Below, piece after piece: positions 43,598 through 52,244 of a stretch of 64,000 nt of DNA (the first letter of the stretch is position 1; each line of letters starts with the position of its first letter). The stretch lies in assembly GCA_902615745.1 (NCBI GenBank), contig CACMQB010000003.1, positions 62,001-126,000 on the forward strand, given 5' to 3'. The notes under the pieces are model-generated. The model saw only the letters and a program-made list of their open reading frames with translations, was not told the origin of the DNA and made no database searches. The translations under genes and the position numbers were made by a program. Origin of the DNA: an uncultured Alphaproteobacteria bacterium. GTDB lineage: Bacteria; Pseudomonadota; Alphaproteobacteria; HIMB59; GCA-002718135.

Positions 43598-45456
43598 GTT
43601 CATTAGTTGGTTTTTTAAGCTTAGTTTTTGCGATAGGTATTAATTTTTACTTATTTTTATCTAGATACATATTCAAATTTCAAAAACAGAAATTTAATTT
43701 ATTTATCCGCTTTTCATCCTTATTAACTTTGTTATCTTTTTTTTCATTAATGTATGCCTATGTGGTATCTGATTTCTCAAATTATAATGTCTTTCAAAAC
43801 TCTCACTCAAATAAACCACTAATATATAAAATTTCAGGTACTTGGGGGAATCATGAAGGTTCTATGCTTCTGTGGCTTTGTATATTATCTATCTTTAGCT
43901 TCTTTTTTTCTTTTACTAAAAATATAGAAGATAACTTTCAAAAATTAACTTTGATTATTCAAGGTTTTCTTCATATTTTGTTTGGTCTATTTATAGTTTT
44001 TACTTCTAATCCTTTTCTCGTTAATTCAATATTAGTAAACGAGGGCTTAGGTTTAAATCCTATTTTACAAGATCCTGGGTTGGCTGTTCATCCTCCAATT
44101 TTATATGCTGGTTATGTTGGTTATTCTATAGTTTTCAGTATTGCAATAGCTGGTTTATTTCAAAATACAGATGATGAATGGATATATGTTGCTAAAAAAT
44201 GGTCATTAATTAGTTGGACTTTTTTAACTGGTGGAATAGCTCTTGGTTCATATTGGGCATATTATGAATTAGGATGGGGTGGTTGGTGGTTTTGGGATCC
44301 AGTTGAAAATATTTCACTGATGCCTTGGATTGCTGGACTTGCATTAGTTCATTCACTCATGATGGTAAGAGGTGAGCAAGCTATTAAAAAATGGATAGTT
44401 TTTTTATCAATTCTTTGCTTTTCATTAAGTGTTTTTGGAACATTTTTGGTAAGATCTGGAATCTTAACAAGCGTACATTCATTTGCAGCAGACGCATCCA
44501 GAGGCATATTTATATTGCTAATTTTTTTTATTGTAACTGGATTTGGTTTTTTAGTTTTTTTGTTAAAAGAACCAAAAAAATCAAATGCTTTAAACTTGTT
44601 ATTTATCAATAAGGTTTCAGCTCTTGTAATAAATAATATTTTAATGATTATAGCTACCTTAACTATTCTTTTAGGAACTATATACCCAATTATAATTGAA
44701 GTTTTGTATAATAAAAGAATATCGGTTGGAGGCCCTTATTTTAATTCAACAGTAATTCCTATAATGATCCCTGGTTTTTTATTAATGAGTATTGCACCAA
44801 TTTTATCCTGGCAAACAAATAAGATAAATAATTCAAAAAAATATGTGCTGGCTTTTATTATCTTAAGTGTTTTAGTTATACTTCAATCATATTTTTTGGA
44901 TTTTAATACATGGGGTTTTGTTGGGTTACTTTTAGGTTTTTGGATAATATTGGCTTCAATTATTGCTATATTTTCTTCGTATAAAATTAAAATTAACATT
45001 AAGTTTTTCAAAATAATTAATCCTCATGTAGCGCATATTGGTGTTGGTATTGCTATAATTGGTATCACTTGTTCTAGTGTTTTTCAAAATGAGCTAGATT
45101 TTAACCTTAATGAGGGAGATAAGTTTAATGTAAATGGAAAAATAGTTTTGTTTGAAAAAATAGAAACAACTAATGAGATTAATTTTCAATCTTTAAGAGG
45201 AAAATTTTTGTTTGATATTGAAAAAAATCAATCAAAAGAAATAGAGGCTGGAAAAAATTATTATCCAGTGTCAAAGATGATTACATCTGAAGCTGGTATT
45301 TTACATCAGTGGAATAAGGATATATATTTTATCCTTGGTGATCAAAAAAATAATGAATGGTTTGTAAAAGTTTTAATTAATCCATTTGTTAGCTTTATAT
45401 GGCTTGGAGTGATAATAATGATGTATTCAGGTTTAATAGCAGTTTCTAGAAGATGA
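43594..45456 (+). CDS. ccmF: Heme lyase subunit CcmF
   Basis: Large inner-membrane protein that ligates heme to apocytochrome c together with CcmH. The 620 residues have about 14 membrane segments, the WWD motif WGGWWFWDPVENISLMPW, ISGTWGNHEGSMLLW and LAVHPPILYAGYVG with heme-ligand histidines. Length is normal. It overlaps ccmG by 4 bp. Confidence 0.96.
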   Translation: MSSLVGFLSLVFAIGINFYLFLSRYIFKFQKQKFNLFIRFSSLLTLLSFFSLMYAYVVSDFSNYNVFQNSHSNKPLIYKISGTWGNHEGSMLLWLCILSIFSFFFSFTKNIEDNFQKLTLIIQGFLHILFGLFIVFTSNPFLVNSILVNEGLGLNPILQDPGLAVHPPILYAGYVGYSIVFSIAIAGLFQNTDDEWIYVAKKWSLISWTFLTGGIALGSYWAYYELGWGGWWFWDPVENISLMPWIAGLALVHSLMMVRGEQAIKKWIVFLSILCFSLSVFGTFLVRSGILTSVHSFAADASRGIFILLIFFIVTGFGFLVFLLKEPKKSNALNLLFINKVSALVINNILMIIATLTILLGTIYPIIIEVLYNKRISVGGPYFNSTVIPIMIPGFLLMSIAPILSWQTNKINNSKKYVLAFIILSVLVILQSYFLDFNTWGFVGLLLGFWIILASIIAIFSSYKIKINIKFFKIINPHVAHIGVGIAIIGITCSSVFQNELDFNLNEGDKFNVNGKIVLFEKIETTNEINFQSLRGKFLFDIEKNQSKEIEAGKNYYPVSKMITSEAGILHQWNKDIYFILGDQKNNEWFVKVLINPFVSFIWLGVIIMMYSGLIAVSRR

Positions 45457-45977
45457 ACAGGATATTTATTTTAACACCATTAATAGTACTTTTAATCATA
45501 TGTATTTTTTCACTAGTTTATTTATTAAGCGGTAAAGACCCTAATAAACCACCGAGTGCACTCTTAAATAAAGATGTTCCTATTTTTGAAAGTAGTTCTT
45601 TGTATAATGAAAAGGATATAATCAAAACAAAAGATATTAAAAATAAGAAGACCTTAATTAATTTTTTTGCTTCTTGGTGTAGTCCTTGTAAAATAGAGCA
45701 TCCACTTTTTTTTGAAATACGTAAAAAATATCCTGAATTATATTTGTTGGGAATTAACCACAAAGATCCAACTTCGGATGCAAAAAAATATTTAAAGGAT
45801 GATGGAAACCCATACGATTTTGTTGGTTTAGACTCTGATGGTTTAATTGCATTAGAATTTGGTGTTTTTGGTCTACCAGAAACATATTTAATTAATGAGG
45901 ATGGTAAGATTATCTATAAATTTATGGGTCCGATAACAATGGATATTTTAAAAAATGAAATTGAGCCGCTTCTATAA
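45453..45977 (+). CDS. ccmG: Thiol:disulfide interchange protein CcmG (DsbE)
   Basis: Periplasmic thioredoxin-fold reductant for apocytochrome c. The 174 residues have an N-terminal membrane anchor, KTLINFFASWCSPCKIEHP with the CxxC active site, and the cis-proline loop FGVFGLPETYLI. Its last 23 bp overlap the start of ccmH in another frame. Confidence 0.95.
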   Translation: MNRIFILTPLIVLLIICIFSLVYLLSGKDPNKPPSALLNKDVPIFESSSLYNEKDIIKTKDIKNKKTLINFFASWCSPCKIEHPLFFEIRKKYPELYLLGINHKDPTSDAKKYLKDDGNPYDFVGLDSDGLIALEFGVFGLPETYLINEDGKIIYKFMGPITMDILKNEIEPLL

Positions 45978-46341
45978 ATTTTTATATATAATAATTTTAA
46001 GTTTTTTGTTTTTTACTTTAAAAATATTTGCAGTTGAAAATATTGATGAGAGAGTAAAAAAATTAACTTTAGAGTTGCGATGCATGACGTGTCAAAATCA
46101 AAGCATTTATGACTCAGATGCAGAATTCTCAAATGATATTAAAAAAATAGTTAAAAATAAGTTGAAAGCTGGAGAAAGTGAGCGAGATATTAAGAAATTT
46201 TTAGTTGAAAGATATGGTGAATACATTCTTTTTAGACCATTAATGAATTATAATAATATCTTTCTTTGGAGTTTTCCTTTTATATTACTAATAATTGGCT
46301 TGTTTTTTGTATTAATTAAGAGCAAACGAAACAAGGTCTGA
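45955..46341 (+). CDS. ccmH: Cytochrome c maturation protein CcmH (CycL type)
   Basis: Membrane-anchored periplasmic oxidoreductase that holds apocytochrome c for CcmF. The 128 residues have a signal helix, the motif LRCMTCQNQSIYDSDAE, and a C-terminal membrane helix. This is the short CcmH without the fused TPR (CcmI) domain. No ccmI follows, so that function is either elsewhere or missing. It is the last gene of the operon; the next gene has its own promoter. Confidence 0.95.
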   Translation: MKLSRFYKFLYIIILSFLFFTLKIFAVENIDERVKKLTLELRCMTCQNQSIYDSDAEFSNDIKKIVKNKLKAGESERDIKKFLVERYGEYILFRPLMNYNNIFLWSFPFILLIIGLFFVLIKSKRNKV

Positions 46342-46385
46342 AACAATTTATTTTGTTTTTTTTTATTTAGCTTATATGGTTCACC

Positions 46386-46418
46386 TATAATTTAGAAATA
46401 CTTCTTCAAGGAGGAAAC
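46386..46418 (+). promoter_or_regulatory. -10 box and strong ribosome binding site of the amino-acid binding protein gene
   Basis: TATAAT at 46386-46391 is a perfect -10 element; the -35 region (about 46363-46368, TTATTT) is weak. AAGGAGG at 46409-46415 sits 3-4 bp before the GTG at 46419 and fixes that non-ATG start. The strong site agrees with abundant expression, as for other periplasmic binding proteins. Confidence 0.6.
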
Positions 46419-47252
46419 GTGAAAAAAATTTTAATATACTTATTATCAATTGGTGTGTTTGGAGTTGCTTCAATTGCAAATTCACAAACAATCAGAATTG
46501 GTACAGAAGGTGCTTACCCACCATGGAATAATCTTAATTCAGCTGGTGAACTTGAGGGTGCTGAAATAGATTTTGGTAACGAAGCTTGTAAGCGAATGGG
46601 AGTTACTTGTGAATGGGTAACTCAAGATTGGGATGGTATAATACCTGCTCTTCTTCAAGGTAAATACGACATTATTATCGCTGGAATGTCTATCACTGAA
46701 GAAAGAAAAGAAAAAGTTAATTTTACTACTGGATACATGACTGATGGTGCTAGATTTGCTGTTTTAAAAAATAGTGGTTTAGCAAATTTAAATATTTCAG
46801 GAATGGCTAAAGTTAATCTTAATAATGCAGGTGGAAAAGAACAAGCTGCAATAGGTCAGCTAATTGCTGCAATGGATGGTAAAACTGTCTGTGTTCAATC
46901 TTCAACAATTCACCAAAACTTTTTAGAAAAACACATGTCTGGTGCAGTCGAAGTAAAACTATATCAAGCGGTTGATGATCATAATTTGGATTTAGCTGCA
47001 GGGAGATGTGATGCTGTTCTAGCTGACGTCGGATCAATTATTGATTTTATGGAATCTGATGGTGGTGTTGATGTTGCATTTACTGGTCCAACTTTTTCTG
47101 GCGGAGTCTTTGGTGATGGTGTTGGTGGAGCTGTTAGAAAAGAAGACACAGAAATATTAGAGATGTGGAATGCTGCAATTACTGAAATGTCAAAAGATGG
47201 AACTACTGCAGAAATTACAAAAGAGTGGTTTGGTAGAGATATTTCTATGTAA
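46419..47252 (+). CDS. Amino-acid ABC transporter periplasmic binding protein (SBP family 3)
   Basis: Periplasmic solute receptor, probably for a polar or basic amino acid. The 277 residues start at GTG with a signal peptide (MKKILIYLLSIGVFGVASIA), then TIRIGTEGAYPPWN, the ligand-side LEGAEIDFGNEAC, and IIAGMSITEERKEKVNFT, all of the HisJ/ArtJ class. No permease or ATPase gene lies next to it, so it either pairs with a distant transporter or acts alone. A strong terminator closes it. Confidence 0.93.
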   Translation: MKKILIYLLSIGVFGVASIANSQTIRIGTEGAYPPWNNLNSAGELEGAEIDFGNEACKRMGVTCEWVTQDWDGIIPALLQGKYDIIIAGMSITEERKEKVNFTTGYMTDGARFAVLKNSGLANLNISGMAKVNLNNAGGKEQAAIGQLIAAMDGKTVCVQSSTIHQNFLEKHMSGAVEVKLYQAVDDHNLDLAAGRCDAVLADVGSIIDFMESDGGVDVAFTGPTFSGGVFGDGVGGAVRKEDTEILEMWNAAITEMSKDGTTAEITKEWFGRDISM

Positions 47253-47271
47253 TTTGAATAACTTTTAATTT

Positions 47272-47301
47272 AAAAAGCGGTCTAACAAGACCGCTTTTTT
47301 T
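47272..47301 (+). terminator. Intrinsic terminator touching the next start codon
   Basis: AAAAAGCGGTCT (47272-47283), loop AACA, AGACCGCTTTTT (47288 onward) and a T-run to 47301. The T-run ends directly at the ATG of the methyltransferase gene at 47302, leaving no leader for that gene. Confidence 0.92.
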
Positions 47302-47961
47302 ATGACTAAAAATTATCCCTCAGAAAATTATTACAAAAATTTAAATTATTACAAAGATATGCATATGAATGGCTATCGTTTAATTGATGGAAGAAAAAGA
47401 GATGCGAAAAATGCATATGATGGAAAAAGTACTTTAGCTTTTGCACCAATTATTAAGAAAATTATTACTTATGAAAATATTAACAACATGATTGATTACG
47501 GCTGCGGAAAAGGAAATTTTTATAGAAATGATTTTAATCTTGGAAATAAAAAAATACCAGCTCTAAGTAAATTTTGGAATATTGATATTAAATTATATGA
47601 TCCATGTTATGAAAAATATTCAAAATTTTCAAAAGATGAAACTTTTGATTTAACAATTTGCATAGATGTCTTAGAGCATATTCCTGAAACTGATATAGAA
47701 TGGATACTTCAAAGATTTTTAAAAATATCAAAAAAATTTATTTTTATTAATGTAGCATGTTATGAAGCGATTGCCTTATTACCTGATGGTAAAAATGCTC
47801 ACATAAATATTCAAAAACCAAACTGGTGGTCAAATAAAATTGAAAATTTATTAGAAAATCAAAAAGAAGTAAAAGTAATTTGTATTTGTACTATTAAAGA
47901 TGATGGTAAAGTAAAACATATTCCTTTAGAATATGGATGTAAAATCAAAGACTATTTATAA
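47302..47961 (+). CDS. Class I SAM-dependent methyltransferase
   Basis: Methyltransferase of unknown substrate. The 219 residues have motif I as MIDYGCGKGNFY and a later DLTICIDVLEHIPE, as in small-molecule or sugar methyltransferases. The start codon abuts a terminator T-run; a downstream ATG at 47359 (MHMNGYRLIDG) also lacks a ribosome binding site, so the true start is open. It is followed immediately by yggT. Confidence 0.8.
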   Translation: MTKNYPSENYYKNLNYYKDMHMNGYRLIDGRKRDAKNAYDGKSTLAFAPIIKKIITYENINNMIDYGCGKGNFYRNDFNLGNKKIPALSKFWNIDIKLYDPCYEKYSKFSKDETFDLTICIDVLEHIPETDIEWILQRFLKISKKFIFINVACYEAIALLPDGKNAHINIQKPNWWSNKIENLLENQKEVKVICICTIKDDGKVKHIPLEYGCKIKDYL

Positions 47962-48243
47962 ATGAACTCACTACTGTATTTAATTATTCAAATTATTAAC
48001 TTATTTCAATTTATCTTGATTGTTTACATTATCTTAACTTGGTTAGTAAACTTTAATATAATTAATACTGGTAATCGATTTGTTTATAGTATCCTTGACA
48101 CTTTATATAGATTGTGTGAACCAAGTTTAAATTTAGTTAGAAGATATTTACCTAATTTTGGAGCATTAGATTTATCTCCTATTGTTGTTTATCTAGGTTT
48201 GTGGTTTATAAAAAGTTTGCTAATTGAGTATTGGCCAAGATAA
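47962..48243 (+). CDS. YggT family membrane protein
   Basis: Small inner-membrane protein with two hydrophobic segments (about 5-30 and 65-85) in 93 residues. Conserved blocks are ILTWLVNFNIIN, LYRLCEPSLNLVRRYLPNFG and LDLSPIVVYLGLWFIK, the YggT/Ycf19 signature. Family function is not firmly known; links to division and osmotic stress have been suggested. It ends 2 bp before folD. Confidence 0.92.
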   Translation: MNSLLYLIIQIINLFQFILIVYIILTWLVNFNIINTGNRFVYSILDTLYRLCEPSLNLVRRYLPNFGALDLSPIVVYLGLWFIKSLLIEYWPR

Positions 48244-48245
48244 TT

Positions 48246-49124
48246 ATGTCACATATTTTAGATGGAAAAAAAGTAGCGCAAAAATTAAAAGATAGGCTGA
48301 AAATAGAAATTGAAAATATAAAATCTAAATTTGATTGTGTTCCCGGATTGGCTGTAGTTCAAGTAGGAAATGTTGCTGCAAGTAGTGTGTATGTCAAGGC
48401 TAAAACAAAAGCTGCGAAGGAGGTCGGAATTAACGTTTTTGATCATCACCTAGAGGCGACAACTAATCAAGATGAATTAATCAATTTAATTAATCAATTA
48501 AATAATAGTGAAGATATTGATGGTATCCTTGTTCAGCTACCACTACCCAAAACAATAAACGAAGAAGTTGTATTAAATAGTATATTACCAGAAAAAGACG
48601 CTGATGGTTTTCATCCTCTAAATGTAGGAAAACTCTCAATTAGCCCAAAGAATGATGAAAATTTAATGATACCTTGTACCCCTTATGGCTGTCTACTACT
48701 GCTCAAAGAACTTAATATAGAGTTAGTAGGTAAAAATGCAGTTGTAATAGGAAGATCAAATATAGTTGGAAAACCTATGACTCAATTATTATTAAAAGAA
48801 TCTTGTACTGTGACAACAGTACATTCAAAAACTGTAGATATTGAAAGTATTTGCAAAAATGCTGATATTCTAATTGTAGCAATTGGTAAACCTGAATTTG
48901 TAAATAAAGATTGGGTAAAGGAAGGCGCAGTTATTATTGATGTTGGTATAAATAGAGTCAAAATAAATGAAAAGAAATCAAAACTAGTTGGCGATGTATT
49001 ATTTAACGACGTAGAACCGAAGGTTAGTGCAATATCTCCAGTACCTGGAGGTGTAGGACCAATGACGATTGCATGTCTCTTAAGAAATACAACAACTTCA
49101 TGTAAAAATAGATTAATTAATTAG
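48246..49124 (+). CDS. folD: Methylene-THF dehydrogenase / methenyl-THF cyclohydrolase
   Basis: Bifunctional one-carbon enzyme. The ATG at 48246 gives MSHILDGKKVAQKLKDRLK (292 aa); a TTG five codons earlier overlaps yggT and is less likely. The catalytic YVKAKTKAAKEVGI block with Lys, the ILVQLPLPKT motif, the NADP site VVIGRSNIVGKPMTQLLL and the tail SPVPGGVGPMTIACLLRNT are all present. It converges with the GT9-like gene without a gap. Confidence 0.96.
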   Translation: MSHILDGKKVAQKLKDRLKIEIENIKSKFDCVPGLAVVQVGNVAASSVYVKAKTKAAKEVGINVFDHHLEATTNQDELINLINQLNNSEDIDGILVQLPLPKTINEEVVLNSILPEKDADGFHPLNVGKLSISPKNDENLMIPCTPYGCLLLLKELNIELVGKNAVVIGRSNIVGKPMTQLLLKESCTVTTVHSKTVDIESICKNADILIVAIGKPEFVNKDWVKEGAVIIDVGINRVKINEKKSKLVGDVLFNDVEPKVSAISPVPGGVGPMTIACLLRNTTTSCKNRLIN

Positions 49125-49970
49125 CTAGCTAATTTTATTAATATATTTCAAAAAAATATCTACTGTTATAGATTTTCTAGCTTCCTCACAATGACTACAT
49201 ATTTTTTTATATTCTCCACAGGGAGATAGATCATCTTCATAATATATATTTTCATGAAAATCATAACCAATAGCTTCAGGAGTTATCCAGCCTCCGAAAT
49301 ATAAAACTGCTTTTTTATTTAATGCTGCAGCAACATGACCAAAACCTCCCTCAGGACCAATGTAAAAATCTGCCTCATTTAAAACTGCACATGCTAAACG
49401 AAAATCCATGTTCTTTGGTGAAAAGGCTGATATATTTTTTTTACTTTCTTTGTGAACTGATTGGATCACTAAGAAATCTTTTATCAATACATTTATTAAT
49501 TTTTCCCAATTTTCTGAGCCCCAATCTTTGTTTTGATGTTTAATACTAAATTGCCTATCGTGAATTTTAGTAGATGAAGTTTCTAAAAAAATAATTTTTT
49601 TATAATTTTTTTTATTTCTGCTACTCCAAAATTGAATTGCTTCTGTTATTATGTTTTTTGCATCTGTTTTTTCTTTTTTTGTAAAATATATTTCTCCAGG
49701 AATAGGTTTAAATTTTCTCCAAATATAATTTGTGTTGGTACTTTTTTCATAATCAATATAAGGCCTATTATATGGGTGATAATCAATAATATGTGTAGGT
49801 CTATTTTTTTCAAGATTTCTACAATCTGATATATTTGGATTATTATCATATACAAGTGAATGGTAAGCACTTTTGTTTTTCGCATCACCAATTACAATTT
49901 GTCTATCTGGAAATTGTTTTTTTATTTTTGAAGCTAACTTTGTTACCAGTAAATCATCTCCAAAACCCAT
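49125..49970 (-). CDS. Glycosyltransferase family 9-like (heptosyltransferase-like) protein
   Basis: Resembles the C-terminal half of GT9 heptosyltransferases. The 281 residues open with MGFGDDLLVTKLASKIKKQF and carry a late ADFYIGPEGGFGHVAAALNK block equivalent to the GT9 motif before the sugar-nucleotide site, then KAVLYFGGW. A cysteine pair near the end (CSHCEEA) is unusual. It lies 3 bp downstream of argG. Acceptor is unknown; surface sugar assembly is likely. Confidence 0.72.
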   Translation of the reverse strand: MGFGDDLLVTKLASKIKKQFPDRQIVIGDAKNKSAYHSLVYDNNPNISDCRNLEKNRPTHIIDYHPYNRPYIDYEKSTNTNYIWRKFKPIPGEIYFTKKEKTDAKNIITEAIQFWSSRNKKNYKKIIFLETSSTKIHDRQFSIKHQNKDWGSENWEKLINVLIKDFLVIQSVHKESKKNISAFSPKNMDFRLACAVLNEADFYIGPEGGFGHVAAALNKKAVLYFGGWITPEAIGYDFHENIYYEDDLSPCGEYKKICSHCEEARKSITVDIFLKYINKIS

Positions 49971-49973
49971 GAA

Positions 49974-51164
49974 TTAACGATTATTTTTTTTAAGTCTTAC
50001 TGAGTTAACTTTTATAAAACCTTCCGCATCTTTCTGATTATAATCTCCAACTTCATCAAATGAAACAAGGGAGTTATCATAAAGACTATTATTTGATTTT
50101 CTTCCTAAAATAATTACATTCCCCTTATATACTTTAATTTTAACTTTTCCGTTTACCTTCTTTTGCGTAGAATCTATCAAACTTTGCATCGCCATTCTTT
50201 CAGATGAAAACCAGAAACCATTATAAATTGTTTCAGCGTATTTAGGCATTATCTCATCTTTAAGATGAGCTTCTCCTTTGTCTAATGTTATGCTCTCAAT
50301 TGCTTTTCTTGCATGAAGTAGTATTGTTCCTCCCGGAGTTTCATAAATACCCCTTGATTTCATTCCAACAAACCTATTTTCAACAAGATCTATTCTTCCA
50401 ACACCATGATTACCAGCTATAGAGTTTAAATTAGCCAAGATCATGTGTGGTTTTAAATTTTTTTTATTAATTGAAACAGGATCACCATTTTTAAATTCAA
50501 TTGTTAATTCCTCTGCTTTATTTGGAGAATTTTCAATACTACTAGTTCTTGAAAAAACATATTCGGGTGGTTCGACCCAAGGATCCTCAAGTAGTTTACC
50601 TTCTGAAGAAGTGTGTAAAAGATTTGAGTCTGTACTAAAAGGTGGTTCACCTAGTTTATCTTTTGGAACTGTAATTTGATTTTTTTCAGCGTATTGGATT
50701 AAATCATTTCTACTTTTAAAGTCCCAATCTCTCCAAGGTGCTATTACTTCAATTTTAGGATTGTTAGCATAGTATCCTAACTCAAATCTTACTTGATCAT
50801 TCCCTTTTCCAGTAGCTCCATGTGCTACTGCATCAGCACCAACAATTTTTGCAATTTCAATTTGTCTTTTTGCAATTAAAGGTCTTGCTATAGCTGTACC
50901 CAATAAATATGTCCCTTCATAAAGTGTATTGGCTCTAAACATTGGAAAAACATAATCTCTTACAAATTCTTCTTGTAAGTTTTCAATGAATATCTCTTTG
51001 ACGCCCAAGTTTTTCGCTTTAGACTCAATTGGTGAAAGTTCATCTCCTTGACCAATATCAGCAGTAAATGTAACTACAGGACAATTATATTTGTTTTGAA
51101 GCCACTTGAGTATAACACTAGTATCTAATCCGCCAGAATAAGCTAAAACAATTTTTTTAGGCAT
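49974..51164 (-). CDS. argG: Argininosuccinate synthase
   Basis: Joins citrulline and aspartate in arginine synthesis. The 396 residues have the P-loop-like [12 protein letters not shown] (8-19), [28 protein letters not shown] and [27 protein letters not shown] sequence. Length is normal. It follows the IalB-like gene without a gap on the same strand. Confidence 0.97.
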   Translation of the reverse strand: MPKKIVLAYSGGLDTSVILKWLQNKYNCPVVTFTADIGQGDELSPIESKAKNLGVKEIFIENLQEEFVRDYVFPMFRANTLYEGTYLLGTAIARPLIAKRQIEIAKIVGADAVAHGATGKGNDQVRFELGYYANNPKIEVIAPWRDWDFKSRNDLIQYAEKNQITVPKDKLGEPPFSTDSNLLHTSSEGKLLEDPWVEPPEYVFSRTSSIENSPNKAEELTIEFKNGDPVSINKKNLKPHMILANLNSIAGNHGVGRIDLVENRFVGMKSRGIYETPGGTILLHARKAIESITLDKGEAHLKDEIMPKYAETIYNGFWFSSERMAMQSLIDSTQKKVNGKVKIKVYKGNVIILGRKSNNSLYDNSLVSFDEVGDYNQKDAEGFIKVNSVRLKKNNR

Positions 51165-51638
51165 TTAGCACTCTTCAGTTAATTTATTATAAGCTGCAGT
51201 GAATCCATTAAGTGTGTATGTGTCATTTGTTATAGTTCCTCTAGAAGATTCGCCGCTAACTTTAAGCTCAAGACCTTTTTTCATTGCAAAAATAACTTTA
51301 TTATCTTCTTCTGTCCAAGCGGCGGTAGGCACATCTTTAGTTGTATAAAATTTATATTCTCCATTATCAATATTTACAGTTATATCAGATGGAACTTTAT
51401 AATTATAACCTGCTTCTATCTGTACTACAGTTTCTGGATTGCCAATGTTTTTATAAACCAAAACGTAGAAGTTTCCTCTCTTCTTATCACTGGGCAAATC
51501 TGACTCTATTGCTAAGCTACCAATATAACAATACTCATCAGCTTTCTCAAAAGACCATTTACCAACTTCTAGCGCCATTAAAGTACTAGGAAGTGCTACA
51601 TATAGCACTATTAAAAACTTAAGAAAAATTTTCATCAA
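51165..51638 (-). CDS. IalB-like (invasion-associated locus B) secreted protein
   Basis: Periplasmic or surface protein family found widely in alphaproteobacteria, including free-living ones; role unknown. The 157 residues begin with a signal peptide (MMKIFLKFLIVLYVALPSTLMA) and include a disulfide-type pair Cys37 and the C-terminal Cys. Blocks VVQIEAGYNYKVPSDITVNI, WTEEDNKVIFAMKKG and SSRGTITNDTYTLNGFTAAY match the family. It starts the small argG run and is divergent from the ECF sigma gene. Confidence 0.82.
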   Translation of the reverse strand: MMKIFLKFLIVLYVALPSTLMALEVGKWSFEKADEYCYIGSLAIESDLPSDKKRGNFYVLVYKNIGNPETVVQIEAGYNYKVPSDITVNIDNGEYKFYTTKDVPTAAWTEEDNKVIFAMKKGLELKVSGESSRGTITNDTYTLNGFTAAYNKLTEEC

Positions 51639-51707
51639 TCCCTTCTTTTAGTATATCTTATGCAATTAGTTAAGAGCGTTTAATCAATGTTAGAGTCTTT
51701 TTAAATT

Positions 51708-52244
51708 ATGGAAAAATCAAACTTAAATGACTTGATGAAACGGATTCAAAAAGACCGCGACGAAATAGCTTTTTCACAAATTTTTGATTTTTTTGCCCCT
51801 AAAGTTAACGCCTATTTTATTCAAAATAGGATCAAGTTTGAAAGCTCTGAAGAGCTCACGCAAGAGGTCTTAAGTACTGTTTGGGTAAAATCAAACCTAT
51901 ATGATTCAACAAAATCAGCACTTTCAACATGGATATTTACTATTGCGAGAAACAAAAAAATAGACTTTTTAAGGAAAAATTCAAAAGTAAACTTTAAAGA
52001 AGAAGATATAAGAGAATTTTTGTACCAAGATAGAGAAATTGACCTCATTGAAGAAAATGAGGCAAAAAAACAGATAGAAAGAATAAATAATGAGCTCGAT
52101 GAACAGCAAAAAATAATGTTAAAAATGAACTTTTTTGAAAACAAAAGTCATAAAAAAATTGCAGATGAGCTTGAAATTCCATTAGGGACAGTTAAATCAA
52201 GAATAAGGCAAATTTTAACAAAAATGCAGGAATTCTTAAGATGA
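51708..52244 (+). CDS. rpoE: ECF sigma factor, RpoE/ECF11 type
   Basis: Alternative sigma factor; the neighbouring ChrR-like gene suggests the singlet-oxygen/oxidative-stress group. The 178 residues have region 2 (EELTQEVLSTVWVKSNLYD, STWIFTIARNKKIDFLRK) and region 4 (KMNFFENKSHKKIADELEIP, LGTVKSRIRQILTKM). It overlaps the anti-sigma gene by 4 bp (ATGA), the standard coupled arrangement. I could not identify a self-promoter with confidence. Confidence 0.9.
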   Translation: MEKSNLNDLMKRIQKDRDEIAFSQIFDFFAPKVNAYFIQNRIKFESSEELTQEVLSTVWVKSNLYDSTKSALSTWIFTIARNKKIDFLRKNSKVNFKEEDIREFLYQDREIDLIEENEAKKQIERINNELDEQQKIMLKMNFFENKSHKKIADELEIPLGTVKSRIRQILTKMQEFLR

